Assembly (NCBI RefSeq): GCF_002179555.1
Contig: NZ_NHOU01000007.1
Coordinates: 124,001 to 188,000, forward strand
From: Salinicola salarius
Lineage (GTDB): Bacteria; Pseudomonadota; Gammaproteobacteria; Pseudomonadales; Halomonadaceae
Length of the DNA stretch: 64,000 nucleotides
Direction: 5' to 3'
Within the stretch, counting starts at the first letter, position 1. Each line of letters opens with the position of its first letter. The translations under genes and the position numbers were made by a program. The notes under the pieces were generated by a model that had not been told where the DNA came from, did no database searches, and saw nothing but the letters and a program-made list of their open reading frames with translations. This document shows, piece after piece, positions 7,665 through 16,976 of the stretch.

Positions 7665-9116
7665 ATGACCGCCTGGAACAAGCTGCTGGTCGCGACGACG
7701 CGGCTGCTGGATCTACATGACAGCGCCCACGAGCCGGGCTCGCCTTTCGTGCAGGTAACGCAGGAGCAGCGCCGCGGCCTGCGCGACGGCTACTGGCTCG
7801 ATCTGGGCTGCCTGCTGCTGGACTATCTGCTGGAGGTGGATTTCGCCACCAACAGCGCCTTCGTCACCCAACGCCGCTGTCTGGCCCACCTGCGCGGGGA
7901 TTACCCCGACCTGCCCGCCGACGACCTGAGCTTCGTCATCAACCTGCTGGCGACACCCAGCGAGATCCACTACCGCGAATGGCAGGCGAGCCGCGACGAC
8001 AGGGAGGAGTCCGATGACGACGACGCAGCGCCGGGCATACGCGGCGGCCGCAGCACCAAGCGCACCGCGCTGATCGAGAAGCAGGGCCAGACCGGCCAGG
8101 TCAGGCTGACGCCCAGCGGCCGCCAGGCGGTCACCCTGGCGAGCCAGGTCGAAGACCTGCTCTACTCCGAATACGATGCCGCCAAGGTCGTCGCTGCCCT
8201 GTCCCGCGGGGACTATGCGCGCGTGCCCGATATCACCCAGCAGATCCTGATGGCGATTCGTGCGCTGACCCAGGAGCTGCGTCGGGTGCGCGAGAACCCC
8301 ACTCATGAAGGCAAGCTGGCCGCCCTGATGGACAACGAGCGCCACTATCACAATGCCTTGAGCACGATTCAGAGCACCTTGCTCAGCGCCCGCGCGCAGC
8401 TCGCCACGCCCGCCCTGATCGCCCAGTTCGACAACTGGGCCGAGCGCCAGGAAGAGGAGTGGGACCTGCGGATGCTCTCCGGCGCCATCGGCCGCGTGCT
8501 GAACGCCATCGAAAACCTGTCGCGGCGGCTTTCCGAACTGTTGTCGGACATCGCCGAGGGCCGGATTCAGTCCATGGGCGTGATCGATTTCGCCGGGCTG
8601 GCGCACCGATTGCTGGTCTCGCCGCCGCCCAGGCGCCTGCAGGAAGCGGTCGTCGCGCGGATGATGCCGCTGGGAACGGCAGTGGTGATGCCTCGCGTCG
8701 AAACGCTGCTGCCGCTGGTCGAAACCCGCCGCGCCGAGCGCAGCGGGGCGGCGCTGGTCTTCGACGAGACGCGTGACAAGCCCAGCGCCGATCCGCTGCT
8801 GGCGCGCTACCTCAAGGCCCGCGGCCCGGCACTGCGCCAGCGCCTGCGCCAGGCGCCGCTGTCGCTACCCGACGCGCTCAGCGAAGGGTGGCACCACTTC
8901 GAGTCGGGTTCGGATTCGGCCAACGCCGAAATCCTGGACTGCCTGCCGCAGCTGCTCAACACCTTCGTCGATACCCAACTGCTCGATACCCGGCTCAGCG
9001 TCGGGATCGACGAGACCCCCTTTTCGATCGAGCTCCCCGACGGCCGGCGCATCGAAGGTGCCGTCACGCCCTCGCTGCGTCTGCTCGAGACGACGACAGA
9101 AGAACAGGAAGTTTGA
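7665..9116 (+). CDS. Kleisin-like subunit of a divergent MukF/MksF-type condensin (first gene of operon)
   Basis: The 483-residue soluble protein is not a family I recognise by motif, but its layout fits MksF/MukF/JetA. There is a helical N-terminal winged-helix-like part (residues 1-105), an acidic loop (106-122), a segment ending RLTPSGRQAVTLASQVEDLL (147-166) as in the MukF/MksF winged helix, then long helices starting with SEYDAAKVVAALSRGDYARV, the place where these proteins dimerise and contact the SMC neck. ATG 7665 has GGAG 5 bases upstream. The stop is 3 bases before the next gene. Kleisin identity is inference from gene order, size and predicted architecture. Confidence 0.6.
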   Translation: MTAWNKLLVATTRLLDLHDSAHEPGSPFVQVTQEQRRGLRDGYWLDLGCLLLDYLLEVDFATNSAFVTQRRCLAHLRGDYPDLPADDLSFVINLLATPSEIHYREWQASRDDREESDDDDAAPGIRGGRSTKRTALIEKQGQTGQVRLTPSGRQAVTLASQVEDLLYSEYDAAKVVAALSRGDYARVPDITQQILMAIRALTQELRRVRENPTHEGKLAALMDNERHYHNALSTIQSTLLSARAQLATPALIAQFDNWAERQEEEWDLRMLSGAIGRVLNAIENLSRRLSELLSDIAEGRIQSMGVIDFAGLAHRLLVSPPPRRLQEAVVARMMPLGTAVVMPRVETLLPLVETRRAERSGAALVFDETRDKPSADPLLARYLKARGPALRQRLRQAPLSLPDALSEGWHHFESGSDSANAEILDCLPQLLNTFVDTQLLDTRLSVGIDETPFSIELPDGRRIEGAVTPSLRLLETTTEEQEV

Positions 9117-9119
9117 CCT

Positions 9120-10094
9120 ATGAACATGATGGAAATGGGCGAAGTCGTCGCGTACCTGTTGCGCTACCGCACTGCCGAAAGCGTGCCCAGCGGCGGCCGC
9201 AAGCGCCGTGCGGCGCGCGAAGGCCAGCTCTCCGAGCGCGATGTCTGCGCGCTGATCGACGACGCCCAGGAGAACGAGCGCGAGGCGCTACGAGACTTTC
9301 TTGCCGGGCAGGGGCTGCGTCTCAAGGCGTTCGAATCCGGCGACTATCCCGGGATCGCGCCGGGCTCGCGCTTCTTCGCGCTATTGCCGGACCCGGAGCT
9401 CGAGCAGCCGCCGCTCTACACCCGCGAACCGGTGTTCGAGGCACTCAAGCTGCGCCAGGAGAGCCGCGCCGAGCTGGCGCTGTGGTATCTGCAGCTGTGG
9501 CTTTTGCTGCATACGCTGATTTACACCCGCCTGAATCGCGCGCTGTCCGACGTCAGCCGCTACCAGGAGGCGACCTTCACGCCCCGCGAGCTGGTGGAAC
9601 TGGTTCGCGATCAACTCGAGACCCTGCGGGGGCTGGGAGACCGCGCGCCGGAGAACAGTCGCGTCCTGCTCGACGAGCGGGGTGAAGACATTCCCCGGCG
9701 GGTGAAGGCCTTCATCGACCTGCTGGCCCGTGCCGGTCATCTCGATATGGTGCGCGAGGCCGGCGACGAGGATGTCTGGCAGCAGACGCTGCTCGGTGCG
9801 CTGGAAGCCGAGCAGATCGGCGTGCATCACCTGACGCACCTGATCGAACTGACCTCGGCCCAGGAGGACGCCGATTCGACGCCTCGGGCAGACCTCGACG
9901 ACGAAGCGCCTGGCGGCACGGAAGTCGACGGCGACGTTCCCGAGACGGCCTCGCCGGCCGAGAACGAGGCGCACAAGGAAGCCGACCTGTTCGAGACGGA
10001 TCGAGCCGACGTCGATGCCGGCAAGGCGGCCGAGGAATCGACATCCGATGTCACAAGCCATTCCATGGACGAGCCTGGGGAGAATCGCCGGTGA
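9120..10094 (+). CDS. MksE/MukE-like small subunit of the condensin-like operon
   Basis: This 324-residue protein has a mainly helical, winged-helix-like region (residues 1 to about 245) and a long acidic, probably disordered tail (about 250-324, rich in Asp, Glu, Ala, Thr). The middle LALWYLQLWLLLHTLIYTRL is hydrophobic but looks like a buried helix rather than a membrane span. In muk, mks and jet operons the second gene encodes the winged-helix subunit that binds the kleisin, which is what the position suggests here. AGGAA lies 10 bases before ATG 9120, with further in-frame ATGs at 9126 and 9129. The stop TGA overlaps the next start (GTGA). Confidence 0.55.
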   Translation: MNMMEMGEVVAYLLRYRTAESVPSGGRKRRAAREGQLSERDVCALIDDAQENEREALRDFLAGQGLRLKAFESGDYPGIAPGSRFFALLPDPELEQPPLYTREPVFEALKLRQESRAELALWYLQLWLLLHTLIYTRLNRALSDVSRYQEATFTPRELVELVRDQLETLRGLGDRAPENSRVLLDERGEDIPRRVKAFIDLLARAGHLDMVREAGDEDVWQQTLLGALEAEQIGVHHLTHLIELTSAQEDADSTPRADLDDEAPGGTEVDGDVPETASPAENEAHKEADLFETDRADVDAGKAAEESTSDVTSHSMDEPGENRR

Positions 10095-13000
10095 GCGTCA
10101 TCAACCGTATCGAAATCGCCAACCTTCTCAACAAGCACGGTGATATCGCCTCGCCCTGGGAAGCCAAGATGCGCCACCTGCTGCTCGATCTGCGTGGACA
10201 GTCGAGCGCGGTGAGCATGGAGAACGGCTTCGGCAAGACCACCATGGCCGAAGCGCTGATCGGCATGCTCTCGCGGGATCGGCAGTTGCTGACGCGCACC
10301 CGGCGCAAGTGCTCGCCGTCGAAGGTCAACGGCGAGGGCCGCAGCTGGACCCATCTACGCGTCGAATTCCGCGCCCAGGGGGGCGATGCCCAGCAGGAGG
10401 ACATGCTCGCGGCGGCCGGAGAAGAGGTCGCCGGCGAGACCTTCGTCTTCGGCATGTACGGTTACAGCGATGGCAGCGGGCTTACGTTCTATCACTATCC
10501 CGGCAAGCTGGCCGACGTGCCGGTGCATCACGTCACCCGCGACGGCAAGCTGGCGCTCTACCCCAATGCCGATTTCCAGAGCATGCTGCGAAACCATGGC
10601 GCCACACGAGCCCACAACCGCGAAGAGTGGCTGGAAGCGGTGGGCGCGCACATCTCCCGGCGCGAGCTGGCGCAGCTGGCGGCGTTTCAGAAAGAGGGCG
10701 GCGCCGACAAGAGCCAGATCTTCAACGCCATCAAACCGCGTGCCGGCGAGAAGGCCGACCAGGCGTTCTTCTACGAAGTGCTGGCACCGCAGATTCTCTC
10801 CGGGGCCACTCGCGGCGAGACTGATGAAGAAGAAGAGCTGATCGAAGATGTCATCCTGCACTCGGGGACGCGTATCACCGAGCTGCGCCATCGCCTCGCC
10901 GAAGCCGAGAGCGACCAGCAGCGTGCCGACGAGAAGGTCGAACGGCTGGCATCGCTCGACCAGGAGGGCGAGGCGCTGCTCGAAGCGCGCAGCCAGCTCA
11001 TCATGCAGGATGCGGCACTGCTGGAGGCCGAGCGTCTGCTGGGGGGCCAGGCGCTGGCGCCGCTGCCGGGGCTGCCGGGTCGTGACGCTGATCGCGACGA
11101 CAATGGTCGTGACAGTAATGGTCGCAACGACAATGACCGCGACGACAATGACCGCGACGACACGAACCGGGAGATCGACGAGGCCGTCGTTGGCTTCGCC
11201 TGGGCGATCGGCGATATCGAGCGGCCGCGAGTCTCCACCTGGCTGCTGGCGCGACTCACCCGCCAGGCGGAGCGTAACGTGCGTCAGGCGCTTTCCGAAC
11301 GCGGGGCGCGGGTCGATACCCACCGCCGGCTCGTTCACCTGCCGACGGCCGGCTGGATCGGTGGGCGCGATATCGGTCACGTCGCTTTCGACCAGGCGCG
11401 TGCCTGGCTCGCCGACAGCCACGCCTTCAACGACGACGCCGCGCGCTACCGGGCGCTCGGTCTGCTCGAGGATGCCGCCGAAGCGTTCGAAGGGCTGGAC
11501 GGCAACCGCTTCCGGGAGGAGGTGATCGCCGACCGCGAGTATCGTCGTTCGCTGCGTCTCGATGCCGAACAACTCGACGAGGAGATGGAGCGGCTGGAGC
11601 AGGAGCGCGAACAGCTCGAATCGCGCCAGCGCGACTTCATCGATAACCAGAGCGTCTACACCCAGGCCCTGGCCGAAGGGCTCTTCAGCGAGGCCGAGCT
11701 GGAAGCGCCGGAGACCACGCGGGACGCCGCGCAATCGACGCTCGCCGAAGCGCGCAAGGCGCACGCCGATCATCTCGGCCGGCTGGGCGAACTCAAGCAG
11801 CCGGCGCAGTGGCACGAGGAGTTCGTTCGCGAACATCCCGACACGACCCCGGGCGAGCTGCTGGCGCTGAAGAGCGAACGGCAGGAGACGCTGGAAACGC
11901 AGCTCGCCGAATGGAACGACGAGTGGACCGCGCTCGACGAGCAGCGCAATTCGCTGCGGGAAACCCTGCAGGCGCGCCGCGAGCAGCGCCAGCGCCTGGA
12001 AGGCGAGCTGGGGCCGCTACAGGCCGGCCGCGAAGCCTGGCAGACGTTCGTCGAAGGCTGGCCGGACGCCTCCGCGATCGGCTTCTGGAGCGAGCGCAAG
12101 AACGCGCTGGCGGAACTCGAGCAGACGCTGGCCCAGGCGCGGCGGGAGAGTAGCGACGCCGCCGCTCGGCTGGATCGACTGACGCCGCTGGCGGATTCGG
12201 CCGAGCGCTATCGGCACTGGCATGGCGATGCCTCGCCGGTACACCTGCGCGATACGCTCTATCGCCAGTCCCGCGAGTGTCAGGACCAGCTGCATCGCAT
12301 CGCGCAGGAGTCCGCCCAGTTCGCGGCGCTGGATCAAGCCTATCGCCAGTTCCGCGAAGTCGGCGGCGACGCCGCTCCCCAGGCCTGGTTGAAGGATGCC
12401 AAGGCGCGTTATCCACGCCTGCTGCGCGAGGCCGAGACGCTGGCCGAGACGATCGAGTCTCGCGAGCGCTACCTGGAGAGCCTTAGCGGCGATCCGCTGG
12501 CGCGACAGGCGGCAGAAGCCCAGGCGCATCAACTGCTGGAGGCCCGCGAGATCGGCTTCCGCGCGCTGCACGAGGTGCTCTCCGGCGGCGACGCCGACGA
12601 CGAACGGCGTCGCGAGTGGCTGGCGCAGGCCGCCGGCCAGCTGTTCGCGCCGGTCGTCGAAGGCGAGGAGGCAGCGCGGCAAGCCTCCCAGTGCCTGATC
12701 GATGCCGGCTGCGGCGTGCCGGTGCTGGAAGCGGAACGTCTGCTGGCGCTCCTGGAGCAGGGCGAGCTGCCGCTGGGGGCGGTACAGGGCGTCGAGACGC
12801 TGGCGGTGAAGGCGGCGCTGGACCCGGCCTTTCTCACGGCGCTGCGTGAAGAGACCCAGCAGCGGCTCGAGATCGACCGGCAACGCCAGCAGGCGCTGAC
12901 GGAAGAGATATCCCGACTCGATCCTCACGGCGAGCGTTTCCGTCTGGCCCTGCAGGCGGCGGAAGCGCTGGAGCAAGAGGCCGAGTTGCACCTGGCCGCG

Positions 13001-15100
13001 CTGGAAACGCAGCGCATGGAGACAGAAGCGGAGCAGGAGGCACTGACGCCTCGGCTGAGCGAAGCGGCGCTGAAATCAATCGATGACTACCAGCGATATC
13101 TCGAAGAGGGCGGCGAGCGGGCGCTGGAAGAGGCGCGGGAAGCGCGCGAACTTGCCGCGGAAAGACTCGAAACGCTGCAGCCGCAGCGTGAACAGGCAGC
13201 TCGCGAGCTCGAGACGCATGGCAGCAACTGGCTGGCGGCGGAACGCTTCGCCGAGGCCGGCGGGGTCGAGCGTCTGCGCGAAATCGATGCCAGCCTGGAA
13301 GCGTTGCTCGAAGAGATCGCCGAACTGGACGAGCGCGTTGTCGAGCTGACGCTGCGCAGCGAGGCGCTCGACGAGCGGCGCAGCCAATGCCGCGAGCAAC
13401 TGAGCGGGCTGTTCGCCGACGGCGAGCGCGAGCGCCTGCGTCGTCTGGATCGGTTCGTTGCCGAGGGCGGCCCGGCATTCATGGATCGGGCCGAAGCGCG
13501 GGAAGCGGAGCTGACCGCGGCGCTGGCGCAGGCCAGCCGGCGTGCCGATTTCGATTTCGCCCGCATTCGCGCCTTCCTTCAGGTACGTGACGAAAAAGGC
13601 GGCAATCGCACCCTCGAGCGGGATATCGGCCGGGTGAAACAGTTGCTTAACGACACGCGCGACAAGCGCAAGCGCAACACCCGCGAACAGAGCGAGATCG
13701 ACTCGCGTCTCGCTCGCCACCAGCAGGCACTCAACGTAACCGATCAACTGGCGGTAGCGTGGCTCGAAGTGCTGCGGCAGCTACCGGAAGGCTGGTCCGA
13801 ACGGGCGCTGGCCGATGGCCGCGCCGGCTGGCCGTCCGATCACGCCGAGGCCGAACGTCTCGATGCTGCCATGGCCGAGTGGCGGCGCTGGCAGGCCGCA
13901 CCGCTCGATGGCTCCAGCGAAGGTTCTGGTGAAGGTTTTGATGAAGGTTCCGGCGCGGATGCGAGCGTTCAGCCGTTCGAGCTGGAAGCACTCGAAACCT
14001 ATCAGCAGACGCTGCTCGATGGGCTCGGCAGTCTCAATCTGGGCGAGCGCGCGCGCAATCGCGAGCGCCAGGCACGGGACGTGGCGGCCAGGGAAAAGGC
14101 GCTGGCATCGTCGCTGGAAGCGGCCAGTGCCAGCCGGTTGTTCAACGAGTCCGAGCGCGCCCGGCTGGGTACGCTGGAAGGCGTCACGCCGGAAGCGCTG
14201 GAGTCGCTGCGCGGCCTCCATCGCCAGCTCGAAGGCCAGCTCAACGAGCATCGCAGCCGGGTGACGCGGCTGCATGCCTCCCGCGAGCAGATCGAGGACA
14301 CACTCGTCGAGCGTCTCAGCTCGATCATCATCGACGCCGCCGGCAACCTGGAAATTCTGCGTCGGGTAGCCCGCCGCTCCGCCGATGGCGGTGCCTACTT
14401 CGAGGTCAAGGCGGATCTGATCGCCGACGAGTCGGTGCGTGAGCTGATCCATCAACTGCTGGCCGACATCGACGCCCATCTCGCTGTGCAGCGTCGCCGG
14501 CTCGAGCAGGCGGGTGACGGGACACAGGCCAGGGGCGGTCGCGACGACGATCTGACCCGCCAGATTCGCCGGCGCATCTATCGCGGCCTGTTCCGCGACG
14601 TCACCATTCGCATCAAGCACGACGCCATTCGTCCACACGGCCGGCTGTTCTCGCTCAACGAGGATATGTCGGAAGGCCAGCGCGAGGCCGTTTCGCTGAT
14701 GTGGCTAGTGAAGCTCTCCGAGTTCGCCATCGAACGGGAACTGCGCGAACTGCCGGGTAGCCACAAGCGTCGTGCCCGCGCCAGCCGCGAGAGCGTCATC
14801 CTGCTCGACGGCCTGTTCTCCAAGCTCTCGCATCGGCGCCTGATCCAGGACTCGCTGGAGTCGCTGCGCAATACCCGCGGACGCTTCCAGATGATCGGGC
14901 TGATCCACAACCCCAACTACGAGAATGACCCCAGCATCTTCCCCACCTACCTGGTCGGCAGCGTGATCGGCGGGCAACAGGGGCAGGGCGGTCACGTCAT
15001 CGTGCGGGAAGGTCGGCAGGTCTCACCCGAGGAAACGGGGCGCGGCGAAGGCGAGGCGAGCCTGTTCGGGATTCATGTGACCCCGGCGGCGGTGGAGTAA
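10091..15100 (+). CDS. SMC-like coiled-coil ATPase, 1669 residues (MukB/MksB/JetC-like)
   Basis: A split ABC-type ATPase head flanks long coiled coils. The variant Walker A is MENGFGKTT (residues 43-51; the first Gly of GxxGxGK is Met). The coiled arms (about 255-800 and 935-1480) surround a compact hinge-like section near 815-935. The signature-like MSEGQREAV (about 1526) is followed by a Walker B-like VILLDGLFSKLS with D1573 and G1574 where SMC proteins have Asp-Glu. Inserts of low complexity occur in each arm (about 330-360, Asp/Asn/Arg; about 1274-1293, Ser/Gly/Glu). It is longer than MukB (about 1490). GTG 10091 overlaps the previous stop, so translation is probably coupled. It likely loops or compacts DNA. 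Confidence 0.75.
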   Translation: MSVINRIEIANLLNKHGDIASPWEAKMRHLLLDLRGQSSAVSMENGFGKTTMAEALIGMLSRDRQLLTRTRRKCSPSKVNGEGRSWTHLRVEFRAQGGDAQQEDMLAAAGEEVAGETFVFGMYGYSDGSGLTFYHYPGKLADVPVHHVTRDGKLALYPNADFQSMLRNHGATRAHNREEWLEAVGAHISRRELAQLAAFQKEGGADKSQIFNAIKPRAGEKADQAFFYEVLAPQILSGATRGETDEEEELIEDVILHSGTRITELRHRLAEAESDQQRADEKVERLASLDQEGEALLEARSQLIMQDAALLEAERLLGGQALAPLPGLPGRDADRDDNGRDSNGRNDNDRDDNDRDDTNREIDEAVVGFAWAIGDIERPRVSTWLLARLTRQAERNVRQALSERGARVDTHRRLVHLPTAGWIGGRDIGHVAFDQARAWLADSHAFNDDAARYRALGLLEDAAEAFEGLDGNRFREEVIADREYRRSLRLDAEQLDEEMERLEQEREQLESRQRDFIDNQSVYTQALAEGLFSEAELEAPETTRDAAQSTLAEARKAHADHLGRLGELKQPAQWHEEFVREHPDTTPGELLALKSERQETLETQLAEWNDEWTALDEQRNSLRETLQARREQRQRLEGELGPLQAGREAWQTFVEGWPDASAIGFWSERKNALAELEQTLAQARRESSDAAARLDRLTPLADSAERYRHWHGDASPVHLRDTLYRQSRECQDQLHRIAQESAQFAALDQAYRQFREVGGDAAPQAWLKDAKARYPRLLREAETLAETIESRERYLESLSGDPLARQAAEAQAHQLLEAREIGFRALHEVLSGGDADDERRREWLAQAAGQLFAPVVEGEEAARQASQCLIDAGCGVPVLEAERLLALLEQGELPLGAVQGVETLAVKAALDPAFLTALREETQQRLEIDRQRQQALTEEISRLDPHGERFRLALQAAEALEQEAELHLAALETQRMETEAEQEALTPRLSEAALKSIDDYQRYLEEGGERALEEAREARELAAERLETLQPQREQAARELETHGSNWLAAERFAEAGGVERLREIDASLEALLEEIAELDERVVELTLRSEALDERRSQCREQLSGLFADGERERLRRLDRFVAEGGPAFMDRAEAREAELTAALAQASRRADFDFARIRAFLQVRDEKGGNRTLERDIGRVKQLLNDTRDKRKRNTREQSEIDSRLARHQQALNVTDQLAVAWLEVLRQLPEGWSERALADGRAGWPSDHAEAERLDAAMAEWRRWQAAPLDGSSEGSGEGFDEGSGADASVQPFELEALETYQQTLLDGLGSLNLGERARNRERQARDVAAREKALASSLEAASASRLFNESERARLGTLEGVTPEALESLRGLHRQLEGQLNEHRSRVTRLHASREQIEDTLVERLSSIIIDAAGNLEILRRVARRSADGGAYFEVKADLIADESVRELIHQLLADIDAHLAVQRRRLEQAGDGTQARGGRDDDLTRQIRRRIYRGLFRDVTIRIKHDAIRPHGRLFSLNEDMSEGQREAVSLMWLVKLSEFAIERELRELPGSHKRRARASRESVILLDGLFSKLSHRRLIQDSLESLRNTRGRFQMIGLIHNPNYENDPSIFPTYLVGSVIGGQQGQGGHVIVREGRQVSPEETGRGEGEASLFGIHVTPAAVE
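11083..11172 (+). repeat. In-frame Asp/Asn/Arg-coding repeat in the SMC-like gene
   Basis: Units related to GACGACAATGACCGC recur and encode DRDDN/GRDSN/NDRDD blocks (about residues 332-360). The multiple-of-3 unit keeps the frame open, so the tract may vary in length between strains. Confidence 0.75.
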
Positions 15101-15164
15101 TCGGCAAGGCCCGCTTTGGTGGGCCTGGAGATAATGGACTTATGGTTAGATTCGATAGGATCGG

Positions 15165-15394
15165 CTTACTACTGGCCGAGCCTTAACCACCCTCTCGCTC
15201 GTGATTGCGAGGGGCAAGCCCCTCGCGCTCCCCTTTTTGACGCCACAGACGGCGAACCCCTGAACGCCAATCGTCCGCGCTCGGGTCGGCGCGAAAGGGC
15301 ATCCATGCCCCACGCGCCTCTTGCGTCATCCATGACGCAAGACCCGGCACGGGCGATAGTCGTTCAGCGCCGTTCTGGAAGGCGTCGTTGGGGT
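15165..15394 (+). repeat. Structured intergenic element, copy 1
   Basis: It aligns along about 230 bases with 23563-23794 and, inverted, with about 59340-59572. It contains a hairpin GCGAGGGGC/GCCCCTCGC (15207-15226) and a three-way fold at 15282-15346: outer CGGG/CCCG enclosing arm A (GGCGCG + GGGCAT / ATGCCC + CGCGCC) and arm B (TCTTGCGTCAT / ATGACGCAAGA). It lies between the SMC-like gene and cfa. The frame 15116-15532 across it is not a credible gene. With the array at 15521-15564 it fills the 466-base gap. Confidence 0.85.
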
Positions 15395-15520
15395 GGCAAA
15401 GCCCATGATAGCGGCTTAGTGTCAGCCTTAGTGACGCTTGCAGCGCTGAACCAAAGAAAAGAGGCCTGCCGCTGTGGCAGGCCCCTTTTCTTTCATGTGA
15501 GTTGCATCTTCAATAACTTT

Positions 15521-15564
15521 CGTAGCTCGTAGCTCGTAGCTCGTAGCTCGTAGCTCGTAGCTCG
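15521..15564. repeat. 7-base tandem array, CGTAGCT x 6.3
   Basis: Six exact copies of CGTAGCT plus two bases end 2 bases before the cfa stop codon (minus strand). No spacers, so it is not a CRISPR. Confidence 0.95.
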
Positions 15565-15566
15565 AA

Positions 15567-16718
15567 TTAACGCGGCGAGTCGTAACGTCCGCCACGGCCG
15601 TTGGAGTAAACCACCTGCCACAGCTGGATGTCTCTTGCCCGGAAGGCGCCAGCGCAGGAGCCGAGGTAGTAGAGGAACATCCGCTTGACGCGTTCGCTGT
15701 AGTTACCGGCGATCTCGTGCCAATGGGCGAGGAGGTTCTCCTGCCAGGCCATCAGCGTGGTGTCGTAGTCGGCGCCGAAATTCTGCCAGTCTTCCATGAC
15801 CAGCTTGCTTTCGCTGGCATCGGCGATCTGCTGAACCGAGGGCAGGATGCCGTTGGGGAAGATGTACTTGTTGATCCAGGGGTCGATGCTGACTTCATTG
15901 GTATTGGAACCGATGGTATGCAGCACGAACAGGCCGCCCGGCTTCAGCAGGCGCTTGACGGTGTCGAAGTAGGTGGCGTAGTTGCGCTGACCCACGTGCT
16001 CGAACATACCGATCGAGACGATACGGTCGAATTCGCCGCTGAGCTCGCGATAGTCTTCGAGAATGATCTCGACCGGCAGGCCGGCACAACGCTCGCGGCC
16101 CAGCTTCGCCTGTTCTTCGGAGATGGTGATGCCGGTGACTTCGACGCCGTAATGGCGGGCCGCGTGTTCGGCGAAGCTTGCCCAGCCACAGCCGATATCG
16201 AGCACTTTCATGCCGGGTTCGAGACCAAGCTTGCGGCAGGCCAGATCGAGCTTGGCGACCTGCGCTTCGTGCAGCGTCCGGGCTTCCTTCCAGTAGCCGC
16301 AGGAGTAGCACATGGTCTCGTCGAGCATGCGGGTGAAAAGATCGTTACCGAAATCGTAATGCTCCTTGCCGACGATGTAGGCCCGCGCCTTGCTCTGCAG
16401 GTTCACGAAGCTCGACTGCAGCTTGTAGACGACGCGCTCCTTGGTGGTATGGGCGACGCCGCCAAGCCCATGACGGAGCAGTCGGTGAATCATTTCGTCG
16501 ATACGGTCGCACTCCCACCAGCCGTCCATGTAGGCTTCGCCGAAGCCGATGGAACCCTGGCGGACGACCCGGGAGAACAGGTCGGGGTGGTGGACGCGAA
16601 TGTCCCATGGCTGGTCGCCGTTGAGGGTGACACCGGATCCTTCCAGCATTTTCTCGATGGTGTGACGAGCGCGAGTGTCGGGCAGTGCGACTGGGGCGAT
16701 TGGTGTATTACTGGTCAT
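15567..16718 (-). CDS. cfa: Cyclopropane-fatty-acyl-phospholipid synthase
   Basis: This is a 383-residue SAM-dependent methyltransferase that adds a methylene bridge to unsaturated acyl chains of membrane phospholipids. Visible are the N-terminal lipid-binding part (FGEAYMDGWWECDRIDEMIH), SAM motif I VLDIGCGWASFAEHAA, MFEHVGQRNY, and the cap region HYDFGNDLFTRMLDETMCYSCGYW. ATG 16716-16718 is chosen: TAGGAA precedes it and the product then has the usual family length; the open frame extends to 16841 without a ribosome site. CFA synthesis commonly serves osmotic and acid tolerance. A 7-base repeat abuts the 3' end. Confidence 0.95.
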   Translation of the reverse strand: MTSNTPIAPVALPDTRARHTIEKMLEGSGVTLNGDQPWDIRVHHPDLFSRVVRQGSIGFGEAYMDGWWECDRIDEMIHRLLRHGLGGVAHTTKERVVYKLQSSFVNLQSKARAYIVGKEHYDFGNDLFTRMLDETMCYSCGYWKEARTLHEAQVAKLDLACRKLGLEPGMKVLDIGCGWASFAEHAARHYGVEVTGITISEEQAKLGRERCAGLPVEIILEDYRELSGEFDRIVSIGMFEHVGQRNYATYFDTVKRLLKPGGLFVLHTIGSNTNEVSIDPWINKYIFPNGILPSVQQIADASESKLVMEDWQNFGADYDTTLMAWQENLLAHWHEIAGNYSERVKRMFLYYLGSCAGAFRARDIQLWQVVYSNGRGGRYDSPR

Positions 16719-16976
16719 GGTTTTTCCTAGCAAGGGGCGCGTAACGTACCCTGGCCATCCGGCGCTATCACTCCGGTTGAACGGCGAAAAACGACCCGTT
16801 GACTTGCGGGTTCGACCGCGCTGACGCATTTGTTCGGTCATTTTCCACTCGATTGAAAACAGTCCGAAGAGTCAAGCCATGGCCTGGAAACGTGACGCTC
16901 CACTGTCCCTGTTCCCTATTGTTAGACGACTTCATCAGCGTTGATACATTGCGTGCTAACGGCTTTACCGTCAATA

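Noticed and set aside
10771-11259. Ser/Arg-rich antisense frame in the SMC-like gene
   Set aside because: An artefact of the coding repeat and codon bias on the opposite strand.
15116-15532. 138-codon frame after the SMC-like gene, considered as a possible fourth condensin/nuclease gene
   Set aside because: It runs through the structured repeat element, which recurs elsewhere with different frames, and has no ribosome site or recognisable domain.
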